A stretch of 64,000 nucleotides of DNA from Papilionanthe hookeriana x Papilionanthe teres (GCA_022702705.1 CM040427.1:69538783-69602782), one strand, 5' to 3'. Shown: positions 45,911-57,193, counted from the stretch's first letter. The notes: a model not told the origin generated them from the letters alone. A program made the numbers and translations.

Positions 45911-46475
45911 TGTGATAACCTACCCCCACTAGAGCATATTAGGTATGGCTCATATCTAGGGAGTTGGAGTTTTCTTAGTGAAGAAGTGTGTCTCTTCATG
46001 TTTAGTGGGTTAGGAGGAGCGAGAGTGAGTTCGTAATTTATCCGTGGGTTTTATCTATAAATAGATGTGTAATTTTATGGATATGTAAACCGAACTTGGA
46101 ACTCCTCTGAAATAGTGCATTCGCCGGCTCGCTCCCGAGGACGTAGGCAATTCTTTGCCGAACCTCGTTAAATCTCTTTGTGTTCTTCTTCTAGATTGTG
46201 TCGATTTCTGTCTTACGCTCCAATTTTTCACAACAGAGCACATCCAAAAGAAGATCCATTTCCACAAATTATCTTTTAACCATGCCGTAGAGACTCCAAA
46301 GGCTCTTCATCAGGGATCGAGCCACACCACACTAACCAAGCTCAATGTGATAACCTACCCCCACAATAGCACAACTAAAAGAAGATCTATTTCCACAAAT
46401 TATTTTTAAACCATGTCGTAGAGACTCCAAAGGCTCTTCATCAAGGATCGAGCCACAGCACACTAACCAAGCTCA
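45911..46475. repeat. 131-bp tandem repeat interrupted by a solo LTR
   Basis: AAAAGAAGATC(C/T)ATTTCC occurs at 46246 and 46377, and TGTGATAACCTACCCCCAC at 45911 and 46346. If the LTR at 45937-46235 plus one target copy is removed, two consecutive units of about 131 bp remain, each with GTAGAGACTCCAAAGGCTCT. Confidence 0.75.
45937..46235 (+). repeat. Solo Copia-type LTR, 299 bp, target duplication GAGCA
   Basis: GAGCA is at 45932-45936 and 46236-46240. It begins TATTAGGTATGGCTCATAT and ends TTTTTCACAACA. Inside are CTATAAATAGATGTGTAA (TATA box), GCATTCGCCGGCTCGCTCCC, GAGGACGTAGGCA and GCCGAACCTCGTTAAATCTC. No internal region. Confidence 0.85.
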
Positions 46476-47296
46476 ACCAACCGAGTTGACCCCCATCGAC
46501 CTGAAATCAATTAAGTTTAGTCGGCCGAGCGAAAAGACAATCAAACAATAAGCTCATGCATATAAAATATCATAAATATCATAGTACAAACCCCTTCCTA
46601 ATGAGATTAAAAATATAATCTCATTAGTATATCATCTCCTAAATGAGACATTATTCATTACCGTTCATTACTCTGTCTCGTTTATGCTCTATCTCTCAAA
46701 TATGATACACAGACAATCTCACTTTCAACAAGCCAATAATTAAATCTAAATCATCTCATAATTAAATGAAGCAACTTTAAATCAACACTAAGTCCAGTCT
46801 TAAATCTTTATTCGCGATACCCGAGCCGAACTTAAAAAAGTTGAAGATCGAGCCCCAAAACGCCGTAACTTTGCTCATTAAAGCGACTAATAAACCATAA
46901 ATGGTGACGACACAGACTGATAGCTTCTATCCTTAAATATAATACGAGGATTTCATGTCTAATCATATCGTCTGAATTCAAACCAGTAATTAATATCCTC
47001 ATCTCTATAAAATAACGAGCCGGCAATGATATGTGACCTATACTGATTGAAGTTTTGTTAATCAGAAAAAGTCAGAATGCATCATCGCTTGCTACTGTTG
47101 AACGGCGAAGCTGTCGGATGTTGAGTGCACGCAACCGGTTTTTTAGGAAGATTTACATATAAACCACTCACTTCCTATCTATTTATGTAACTGGCACTTA
47201 AATTTTACATACATAACACCCAATTCCTGTGTATTTACATATCTAACACCAAAACTTTTCCTTTTTTTTAAATTTTTAATATGTCAAGTACACCTT
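46476..47296. other. Intergenic sequence with dispersed motif copies
   Basis: No gene was recognised. ACATACATAACACCCAATTC at 47208 and TTTACATATCTAACACC near 47232 belong to the dispersed motif family. Confidence 0.45.
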
Positions 47297-47305
47297 CTGT
47301 TGTAT

Positions 47306-47478
47306 GAAAAAAATTTGCATCCGGACACCGGACGCAGAGCTGCGTCCGGTGTACGTGAGAGACTCACTGAACCCCCACGTACACCCAACTTACGGAGGAG
47401 TTACGTAGAGTGGTACGTGAGAGTATCCCGTTGTCCGGACGCAGCTCTGCGTCCGGACACCGGACGCAAATTTTTCCC
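47306..47478. mobile_element. Mutator-like MITE with 9-bp target duplication
   Basis: CTGTTGTAT is at 47297-47305 and 47479-47487, a perfect 9-mer. The left end GAAAAAAATTTGCATCCGG and the reverse complement of the right end GGGAAAAATTTGCGTCCGG are inverted, followed in both by CACCGGACGCAG.GCTGCGTCC-type palindromes. 173 bp, non-coding. Confidence 0.85.
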
Positions 47479-47487
47479 CTGTTGTAT

Positions 47488-49465
47488 AGGGAAGGTGGCA
47501 AAATGTAAATATTAAATTATAAGTGTTGCAATATAAATATATTTAGATTGAGTGGTATGTATGCGATTTTCTTATTTGTTTATGGAGTGGATACCTAATG
47601 CGACAAATTGGAATAAATACGTGTTATAATTTGTATAAACAATGCTGTATTTCTAATATAAATTTGTGGGCAAGTGTACAGTCTTTTGCTGATAGTTTTA
47701 TTCTTAATTAGTTAGTATTATTTTCTATTTGATTGTGATGAAGTAGGTCATATGGTTTGTGTCTCCGATTGGCGCTCTTCAACATTTTTTCGTGATTAAC
47801 ACTCAAGATTAAACGACTAACTCATATGGCATAGTAGGCACCTTATATATGATAATTGATTATCGGTCTATTTGACGGAGAAAGAAAATCTAATGTCTGG
47901 TATACGGAGCTATCACACGAGGCCTGCGAAGGTTTATTTTCAAATAGGATATATATGGAAGGAGGAACGCAAAGAATTTATTGATTCTCTCGTCTCATTC
48001 CAATCGGTCAAACCCTTTTCGTCATACTAGCCATTTGGTTAGATCCCAGCTAGCAAAGTTGAAGAGTCTTAGGTGAGAGTCCCAACAAAGGTCCGTGCCA
48101 ATGGCCCTTTAAGTAGATTAATGTTGACTTTTGTTTGTCAAGGAATTAGATTTCACCAGACCAGTAGGAGCCTGCTAAGTAAATGCAGTCTCTTGAACTA
48201 CAATTAGTGGATCTCAGCTTCTCACGTGAACTTCTTTGTCTGCCGTTGGATTTCTTTGAGGTTCATGCTAACACATTTTTATGTACAATAAATATGAATC
48301 TTTAGATGCTAGATATATAAATTTATAAGAACTATATGGCATGTCTGTAACTATCTAAAATTATAATTTTTTGAACATTATTAATGACTTAAGCATACCA
48401 AAAGGATAAACTCCATACAAAAAACAACATTTATAACCTTGATGTTGCATGCAGGAGAAGTGGATGGACATTTTAATTTGTTTTGATGAAAACAAATCTA
48501 AAAGTCAATAAATAAATATTTGTGTCACACTTAATAGGAGCCAATGTACTATTAGAGAGAGCCAGCCATAGTTAAAAGCTCGACTCTACGTCATACTTTG
48601 ATTTAGTTAGGTTTGGCTGCCGTAGCTATAAATCGACTTTATTTGAGGCTCCATATAGGCTAACCTAATTTAGATAAATGAAAGATTTGTCTGAGAAAAA
48701 CTAATCGAAATCAGGTGTGACTTGACCTAATATATGACTATAAATGCGTATAAATATAAGGGGTATTTATGTACATACCACCAAATTATTATGTATTTTG
48801 CATATCTAGCACCTAATTTTTATGACCAAAAATATTGATTTAACACAGTGCAAATCAGCAGTGCTTTCATAAGCCACGTCGAAACCCTTCCTACTACAGC
48901 GCTTGTAAGCACTGTCGAACGTGAAAAAATAATAGTGCTTATAACCGCCGGAGTATAATTTTTTCCGTTGCTTGAGATTGAGACCTCATATAGCATTACA
49001 CTTTTTTGCTCTAATTCTTTTTGTGATTTGCTGTTGCTCTAGGGATGTTGATCCTCTCTCTCTCTCTCTCTCTCTCTCTCACAATCACTTCTCGTGATCT
49101 CTTGTCCTTGACAACATCCACCTTGGATGTTCTACTACCAAGCTTACAAATAAGTACCACTTGGGGTCTGTTTGGCGCAGCTGTAACTTCTGAGTTTTTC
49201 AGCTATAGCTGTGCTGCCTTAAGAAACTGAGGAAGTTGGATGTTTGTTTGTTGCAGCTGTATAAAAACAGTTGTAGGGCTTTGTTTCTGAAAAAATTGAC
49301 TATTCTACCCCTATTTAGTAAATTTGTTTGTAACAGAACTGTGACACTAATATATTTAATATTTCAGAAGCAAAGTGTTCAGATACACCACTCACTTAAT
49401 ATTGAGTACTAAAAGTGCTATGAAAAGAAAAACTAATAAAATTACAAGTAAAATAATGAAGATAT
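47488..49465. other. Gene-free stretch with a (CT)n tract
   Basis: No coding sequence was recognised. (CT)n lies at 49053-49080. GGGGTCTGTTTGGCGCAGCT at 49165 is a Harbinger-like terminus without a partner. TATTTATGTACATACCACCA near 48768 is a member of the dispersed motif. Confidence 0.45.
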
Positions 49466-49469
49466 TGTT

Positions 49470-49715
49470 TTTAACATGAAGGCAATGGATGTCTCGTCCT
49501 AAACTGTCATCCAATGATGCTATCAATTCGCGATTACTTTCCGTAGTGGAATCGATCTGACCATCAACCCATCAGAAGAAGTCACACTCTTCTGCGAGTC
49601 TCCGAGAGCATCTAAAAGTGGCGACCGTAGTTGTGGGTCTGTCGTGACCTCAGAAAGGAAGTTTCTACGCGGTAGCATAGCAATCTTCAGGATGTCCTTG
49701 AATTTCTAAAGCTCA
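49470..49715 (-). pseudogene. Unidentified host-gene exon relic
   Basis: On the minus strand, after a possible splice acceptor (TTTAG at 49706-49710), the sequence reads KFKDILKIAMLPRRNFLSEV, TTDPQLRSPLLDALGDSQKS and VTSSDG. The frame then shifts by one base and goes on as DGQIDSTTESNRELIASLDD and SLGRD. The two parts are clearly one coding stretch with ordinary residue composition, broken by a frameshift. I do not recognise the family. It lies on the same strand as the eIF2B-alpha and beta-glucosidase relics to its right. Confidence 0.5.
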
Positions 49716-50714
49716 TTTTTCATGAAAGCAGTGAAATAGAATCCATATTAAGTATTTTTTAACCTTTTATGTATAAAGTTTTTGAGTAGATCATACCATG
49801 AGCTTACAAGTACTCACAAATATCTCAATGAATCATTTACATACAAAACAGAATCATAAACACAAACTAAGATGCACTCAAATCACACCTAAAATCTTAT
49901 TTGAAGCTATGATGGCAAATACCATTACAAGAAAAGAAGCAACATCAGTTAAGACTTGAGATGAGATACCAAATAACCATACCTCAAAATAATTTCTTAA
50001 ATAATAATAACAAAAAGATTCATCAACAAGAACTATGTCTAACTCCAATTTCCAATAAATATGCATTCCGCTAAAAAATTACCTGATGAAAAAAGAAGGT
50101 AGCAACTTCTACGAAGAAAGCGAGTTCATATTTTTATGAACATATTCAAAGATGAGACTAACCTTCAGCTCAATTTGTGTAAAATCAGAAAGTATAACAG
50201 GTCTAAATGACAGTGAATGCGGGTGTATTGGCGTAAAGAGCATGCAAGGAACATTTGGGTAGACCTGCATTTTATTGTATATAAGTTATAAAGCATTTTC
50301 TGCAGAGGGTAAAACACACTAAAAATTAATTTTAGATACCCTTCAGTTAGTATAAGGGACAACAAACAAGCTCAACTGCAAGCATTCCCTTGAGCATTGC
50401 TTTATATACTAGTACCAAACTTATATTTTAAGCTATCCAACCTGAATACCACCCAGTTCATATATATTTACATATCAAACACACACTTTGCTTTTAACAT
50501 TTATAACACCAAAAATTCTCATATTTCATAAAAAATACCACTTTTGCGGGGAGCCGGTAGATTCCCATAATTTCAACAACATTTCTCATATATTTCAACA
50601 AGACACGAAATCAATCAAATTAAATTAAAGAAAGAAGACATTTACATATATACCATTAAATATCTATGTATTTACATAAATTTTCTTTGAAATATGTTGA
50701 TAAGGTTGTATTAC
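49716..50714. other. Intergenic sequence between gene relics
   Basis: No coding similarity was recognised. TTTACATATCAAACACACAC near 50468 and CTATGTATTTACATAAATTT near 50667 are dispersed motif copies. Confidence 0.45.
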
Positions 50715-50937
50715 CTCGTAAATTTCAGCGGCCACATAAACTGGTTAATTCATACAACGAGTCACTAATGCAATTTGATAAGTTCCTATCATACTGATGA
50801 AGAAAATTTTCCTGAGCAAAGCTCGGAACATCTTATTAGATGCCGCCAGCTTGAGCACTTCCAGCACAACTCCTGAGTAGCCATGGACAAGGATTATAGA
50901 GCCATCAAAAACAAAACCTTGCCAAGCATTGAGATGG
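50715..50937 (-). pseudogene. eIF2B subunit alpha gene fragment
   Basis: The minus strand reads GFVFDGSIILVHGYSGVVLE then VLKLAASNK, the core of the translation initiation factor eIF2B alpha subunit (FILVHG.S.VVLEVLK.AA.NK). After ten further residues it jumps to FISMIGTYQIALVTRCMN, a stop, and PVYVAAE, which in the intact protein lie about 60 residues further on. So an internal deletion and a stop (in place of the Lys of MNKPVYVAAE) mark it as dead. GAG is followed by GTAATA, a possible old splice donor. The rest of the gene was not found. Confidence 0.8.
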
Positions 50938-51870
50938 ATCTACGCGTCTGATTACAAACATTATTCGCAAACCAAAAGCAACAAAATATCCACTAGGTCG
51001 TTACACATCCAAATGAATCCAACCACACTGTAACGCTAAATATCCATTATAACATCAAAAAGGGAAAAAAATAAATGAGATTTGATTTTTTTCCACACAA
51101 AGTTCCATAATTTTTTCCTCAAGGCTAGTCCAGTGGCCTCCATGTTATAGTTGGTGGTGGTGACCGTCACCATCGCACAAGGATTAGTTATTGCATGTGG
51201 CTATAAGCCACATTCAAGAAGGTGGCTCAATTGGATTAGCCGAGCCAATCTAGTCTAGCTTGGGTTACCTTTTGGTTCAATATAACTAGATCATTAGGGT
51301 TTCAATTTTATATGAGTTTGATGTCTACAAAGCTCTCATCACGATGAATTTTATTATGGATTTGTTACACAAATTCTAGTCCCAAATTTAATTTTTTGAA
51401 GTCAAATTGAGCATTGATTCATTTTATAGGGATTTCTACAATCATCATACGCATGGAGAAAAAAATTCAAGGTATACTAAAGAACTAATAGTCAAACTAC
51501 TACATATTCCAAAATTTTACGCAAATAGGTTGGTGAACAATAGCTTATATATCTATACACCAAAAAGTATCAACAATTAAACAATATTACAGTGCCTTGA
51601 TGAATCACCATTTAAAATAGTGATCATCCAGCATTCCCTTCCAATTCTCTAAAATCTGAATAATTGAGACATACTGTAAAATCCTACTAAAAAATGTCTT
51701 TCTTTGGCATTAACAAGATAAAAGCGGATGAAAAATCCAATAAGAAATAGTAAAAACAACATTGAGAATACAACAATCTAAAAAGACTAGAGCTTTATAA
51801 TTGGACTAAAATGAATTAAAAAACAAGTCTAAAAGCATGAGCATACACAACATTTCTGCTCAACCAGCCA
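50938..51870. other. Intergenic sequence between gene relics
   Basis: AT-rich, no further exon of either neighbouring pseudogene was recognised. The expected downstream beta-glucosidase exons (TFNEP, ITENG motifs) were not seen. Confidence 0.5.
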
Positions 51871-52762
51871 TTTTAACCCTCTCCAGAGCTTCTGGTAGGT
51901 CGTAGTGATAAAGACTAAAAGTTGGAAGTTACATAGTCGTTCAACCACACGAAAGACTAAAATTTTTTAGATGCATTAAAAAACACATTCTAAATAAATT
52001 CTCTTAGATCTGATAAAAATACAGAAATTTGAGCGATAATTATTTGGAAAGATCCGAGACCATGAAAATGAGAATCTTTATGCATCGAAATTCAGAATTT
52101 TCATTATATTTACATCTTCCGGCATCACAAAACATGATATCAGATTTCCATAATCTATAACTCTGATTGGAAAGAACTCTAGAGATTATGGAAAACCACA
52201 AATCTTATCATCTACTATAAAATGGACAACATTTACCAAACATATACATGCAGAAACATTTGGGCTAAGCTACAAGAACACATACTTTGTATCGAGTAAC
52301 AACAGCAGTCGAATTGTTCTTTGTCTCCCCTGTTTACTACGAAAGCGAATAGTGTAACAATATAGAAGATGTAGAATTATTACTCCTCCATTAGAAGAGA
52401 GAAATATGAGGATCTGAGAAGACGAGTAAAAAAAATAAATAAATAAATAAAATAAAATAAAATAAAATAAAATAAAACAAAATGGAGTGCAGGGATTACC
52501 GAGAATCCAGACGAAGGCATCCCAAATGTTCGGCCCGCAGCCGTCCTTGAGATCCCTGCCTTCAACTTGGTAAGCCGACGCTGCCGTGTCGAAGACAAAG
52601 CCCTCCGGGAATTCTTCTTGACTCAGCGCCGCCATCAGTTCGACTACCAGCAATCGACACTACCATCTCTTTCGCTAATAAGACAACTACGAGATAGCTT
52701 TGTAAGGCGAAGACCAGTACAGCGAGGATTGGGAAGAAGGAATTGATCGCCGGAAGTCTCAT
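51871..52762 (-). pseudogene. Glycoside hydrolase family 1 beta-glucosidase pseudogene (BGLU44 type)
   Basis: On the minus strand a signal-peptide-like start (MRLPAINSFFPILAVLVFAL, ATG 52762) is in one frame. EEFPEGFVFDTAASAYQVEG, DLKDGCGPNIWDAFVWILG and a GT donor (52503) are in the next, so a frameshift separates them. A second exon piece at about 52035-52117 reads EDVNIMKILNFDA, a stop where Tyr belongs, then RFSFSWSRIFPN. A third at 51871-51920 reads FSLYHYDLPEALE and soon stops. NFDAYRFS.SWSRIFP and LYHYDLP wording points to the BGLU44 (Os1BGlu1-like) branch. The catalytic acid (NEP) and nucleophile (ENG) exons are absent. Confidence 0.85.
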
Positions 52763-53509
52763 TTCCAATCAAGCGGCTATGACGAAGCTAGAAGACGAGA
52801 CGGGGCGAGGAAGTCTCTTTAAGGCAGCTGCAGCTTCTCTGCCCATAAGGAAGTTGAAGATTGGTGGGGAAGAGAAGGAACAAAAAATGTGAAGCCGGGG
52901 TGAATAAGGTCGGGAGAAGGGTCATACGAGTAAAAGTAAACATGAAAGCTCGTAGCAAAGACAGACATAAGTCCCCTTAAGTCACGGATTTTTTCTAAGT
53001 CCCCTCTGTTGGGCGTGCTAGAGTCTCCTCAACCCTGTACAAGCCTTCATGTATCTAAGGGATCTCTTCATTCATAACACTGACTTGCCTAGCCATCTCA
53101 CCATGTTTTGATTGTCACGAGCTCGAGCCACCTACAGGAGTGAGAGTATGCTAGGTCTTAAATGCAATGCCCTTTCAACCCAGGCCATAGATCCTCTCCT
53201 TCTTCACCATTATTAACGTCCATAGCTCAAAATTAGACTGCCCATGGTAGACTAGCTACCACTGCTACTGGTGAATGTCGTGGTCTGACTATCTAACTTT
53301 GTTTGCCTCTCTTAGAGCTTGTACTCCTGTTATGTAATTAAAATCAAGGTTTAATTGTCATTTTTAACTATAATAATAATAAATGTATAAAATCAATATT
53401 TTTTACTTACATTGGCAAATTGAGGGAGGTCGGAGGCCCACTCCCCAAGCGCCGATGCGTCTGGACATGCAACTCTGCAATGGCAGACAGCTAGACAAGC
53501 TCCTTAGCC
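52763..53509. other. Upstream region of the beta-glucosidase relic and intergenic sequence
   Basis: GCAGCTGCAGC and other GC-richer words upstream of 52762 may be the old promoter and leader. Nothing coding was recognised. Confidence 0.4.
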
Positions 53510-54982
53510 TGTGTATGTGAGAAAATGGGAAATTAATCACAGAAAAATATATTAAGAAATTCATACTTATTTTTTATGAAATTGCACTTTAAAGAAAAGT
53601 ATTTTCTTTATTTTATTGCAGGAATGAAGATTTATAAGTGATAGAAGCAAAAAGTATGAAATGGAGCGAATTTGGATCAAAAAAAGGAAGAAATTCATGC
53701 AAAATGAACTAAGTCGCCGACGGCGAGATTGAGCCCGCCGACGGCGAGATCATGAGGAGAATTTTTTAAGGATTTATAACTACCTCGCCGACAGCGAGCC
53801 CGAGCCCGCTGACGACGAGATCGCTCGGTTTGGAGACCTTCTAGAAGCCCCGCCGACGGCGAGATTAGTCAAAATGCCAGATACATTGAACCTGGACGCT
53901 TTTTGAAGAGGTGCTTAAATACCCCTTGGACCTTTGTCTACCTCTATAAATAGAGGACAAATTTTAGTCTTTGGTGTGTCTATTTTGTGTCTTATGTGAG
54001 TCAATTTTAGAGAGTCTATTTTGTGTCTAGTTTAAGTTTTAGTAAGTGTAACTAGTGAGTTAGAAGTGTGCTGTACTAGAAGGAAAAGTCAAAGGAACTT
54101 CAATGAGTCTGCTTGAGGAGGAAATCGAGATAAGCATCTTTGTTTATTGTTGTTAACTTTAAATGAAATCTATGCTTTATTTAATTTCCATGCATTCTGA
54201 GTAGTTTTCTTAGTCTTTCTCCTTGTTTATGAAATTATGTGAATTGATGAAATTAAATAGAAGTGCCTAATATATTAAAATAAATTGTGATAATTTTTAC
54301 TTAAAACTTAATTTACTTTTCAATCGCTACATTGATTTGTTAAAATATGTTGAATTAATCAACTATAGTAAAGATTACATCCAATATTCAGGGAAGTCAA
54401 AAGCATTGGAAGGAGGATGCAAATAAATAGGGAAATATTATTTATCGGACGTAGAATTGGACATTTTAGTGTGACAGACTAAAATATTCAATTTGATCCT
54501 ATTGTTTGAGAGATGAAGTGTAGATGTTAGCCCTCAGGTGAGGGGAACGTGGGAGCTCGAAGTGGCAGCAAGTATCCTCCCAACTTGCAGCGCGATTCGA
54601 TAATCAAGCATAGGATTACTCGATGTTCTTTGCACCTGGACCAAAAGGTAAAGAATAGAAATGCTCCTATTTGTCACAATACAATAAAAATTCTATTTGA
54701 ATCCATCATTCACTTAATTTTCTAAAAACAAGGAGAATGATACTTTTTCTGAAATCTTTAAATCAACTTTATTTGAAGCATTAGTTTACTTTAGTTCGCT
54801 TTAGTTAAGTATTCTAAATTTCCGTATACTATATTAGTAAGTAATTCCTTTAAATTTAGTTGTTACAAATTTAGTAAAACTTCCATGTTGGATCGATAAC
54901 CAGGACTCCACTAGAGCCTTGTATTACTTGATACGATACGTATACTTGAGTAGAATCTACATTATACATTCCATCATTAAAT

Positions 54983-55057
<75 letters not shown>

Positions 55058-55066
55058 GCGGGGTCA
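53510..55066 (+). repeat. LTR family A, nearly complete LTR with primer-site-like sequence
   Basis: It probably starts in TGTGTATGTGAGAAAATGGG and ends GCGGGGTCA at 55066, followed by AGTTTTTGGTGCCGTTAC, similar to plant Gypsy primer-site regions. A TATA box TATAAATA is at 53945-53952. Five short GC-rich repeats (CGCCGACGGCGAGA and variants) lie at 53713-53865. The 3' part matches 1-610. A (TA)n tract of about 67 bases (54986-55052) has grown close to its end. No gag or pol follows. Confidence 0.7.
54986..55052. repeat. (TA)n microsatellite inside LTR family A
   Basis: Alternating T and A where the copy at 575-600 has only CAAATAATATAG. Confidence 0.95.
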
Positions 55067-56159
55067 AGTTTTTGGTGCCGTTACTATTAACATAATTTTG
55101 CAAACATAAAAAGTGGGTCAGAAATACTACATAATTACATCAATCATTCAATTTTTGAATATTTAGTGAATCTTACCAGCCTTAGGTACTACTCTATGTG
55201 AGGCATTGAGCCTTTAATGTAGAGTGTAAGGCCCTTGGCCCCTTCGGTTATCCTATTTTGCTGGTTTTTCTATCTCTTCCTTTGATAATCCGGAGAGGCC
55301 CAAGCTCTAGTCAACTCAACCTAAACCTCCTCCCCAACTCAAATGGGCCGCTCTCTCTTCACGCTGGCTATAGTGAACATGTCACCCAACCGATGCCTGC
55401 CACAAACCTAAAAAATATGGCTGATATGTCGGTAATGCTCTTGTAGTCAGTAGGATCCCTTCAATTAAAAATTGTGCAATGTTTAGTAGTATAAATGAAT
55501 AACTTAAAATTAATATTCTAATTTAAATTAAACAATCCTACCTCGAACTTCTAGAACCACATGTCCCAAGACGCAATTGGGATTTGCTTCGAGGATAAAT
55601 ATGTAGTATCATATCTACTATGGAGGATCTCCCTGATGAGAGTCACGTGCGGATTAGGGTGATGAAACTGAAATAAAAATATTAGTTACATAAAATATCA
55701 AGATGACCATTGAACTTATTCTAATTTTAAAGATAACATATGAGTCTACCTCCGACACAATATATACTTGGTCGGAGGTGTTCTCCCTCAGAAAGTCGGG
55801 AGTTGAGGGGCCCCTTCTCATCAGATGAAGTAGTTTGCGGCTAAATGGAAGTTGGTGCTGGTGTGGGAGCTGGTGCCTTAGATGGAGCTGGTGTGGGAGG
55901 GGCTATAACAGATGTGCATGATGGTCAGAACAGAGCAGTAGAACTGATCGGAGCAGTTGTAGAACATACTAGAGGGGTTGGCGGCTATGGTGTTACTTAT
56001 CAATAGAGAACTATCGTTATGTCTGTCAGAGCGAGCCACACACTTCCTCATCCTCCTGTATGTACTCCTTATAGCGCTCTGATGATAAGGTCTCTCAGTT
56101 GGTTGACGATCAACACCAATAGATTCAATCTTTAACAAAAAAAGCTAATAAATCAGTAC
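55067..56159. other. Non-coding stretch after LTR A
   Basis: It begins with primer-site-like sequence and GTGGGTCAGAAATAC, as after copy 1. GGTGTGGGAGCTGGTGC.. near 55858 is a short direct repeat. The 62-86 aa frames show no domain. No gag was recognised. Confidence 0.45.
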
Positions 56160-57193
56160 TGATATGTCTGCTGTAAATCCTCATCATCTGACATGAATCT
56201 CGATGTAAGTTTTTTACTAAGAAACATTCAAACTTCAATTAAGAGTCATCCATAACTCTGATTTCAGTAAACTTATGGTCAAACTAACCAACCTGATCAG
56301 ACGGGCCTAATGATATAAAAGTTAGTCCAACCCGAGTCAAATCAAATGCAGATCAAGTCATTAAACCACTCTTGGAAGATTTCTTGACACATTTGAAGAT
56401 TAAATGGATGCTTAATTTGGCAAGTTCATAGTTGAATCGAGTGTTTCAACATGAAAAATCCAACGAGCCAAAGATTGTTCAATTTCGACATCGGTAAGGC
56501 ACTTAAATATTCATTAAACGCCATCTGATTGAAGGAATATATTCGGATCGTCCAATCAAAATGTTTCATATTCTTACATTAATTGCACAATGAATACTAT
56601 AATTAGAGCCCCACCCCTCACATGAGGGGAGAGCTTGAGCCTTAAAAGAGAACTTAAGGCTTTGATAAGAAGCTGAAGTCCAGCACCATCCCTACCATCG
56701 TTGATCACTGTCGGCAGCCGCCAACCATCACTAACCGCCGTCGACCATCGCCGATCTTCATCGACCACCGCCGATATACATCAATCACCGCTGATCTACA
56801 TCAATCATCGTCGATCGTCGTCAACTATCATTGACCGTCGTCGACACCCTCCGATTGTCGTCGACCACTGTTGACCGTTGTCGACAACCACCAACCACCA
56901 TCAATCACCGCCAACTGTCGTCAACCACCACCAATCAAATGTCATGAGTCAATATTGTAACTTGAAAAATCTAATAAATATTTCCGGAGGAGTTTCTGTA
57001 ATCATCAATCTATAGTGGATTTTTATAACCAGAGAGACCCTGTGGAATTTTTTTCTTTACGTGTTTTTTCCGCATAAAAACTTCTAGTGTCATTACTGGT
57101 TGTTTTCATTCACCTGAGTGTTTGTTGAATATGTGTGAAACGCTAAGACGATAATCCATTACTCCACTGCAGTGAATTTTCTAGCACGCATCA
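56160..57193 (+). repeat. LTR family B, complete plus-strand LTR
   Basis: It begins TGATATGTCTGCTGTAAATC, ends TCTAGCACGCATCA and is followed by ATTTGGAGCCGTTTGTGAG, close to the ATTTGGCGCCGTCTGTGGG-like start of plant Gypsy internal regions. About 1030 bp. It holds a 9/18-bp degenerate repeat of CATCGCCGATC / CGTCGACCA words at 56700-56940, longer than in the other copies. Confidence 0.75.

Noticed and set aside
52270..52500. C-terminal half of the 127-aa beta-glucosidase frame (FILFYFILFYLFIYFF...)
   Set aside because: It is read-through into the intron after a GT donor; the repeated TTTTA units give the residue pattern.
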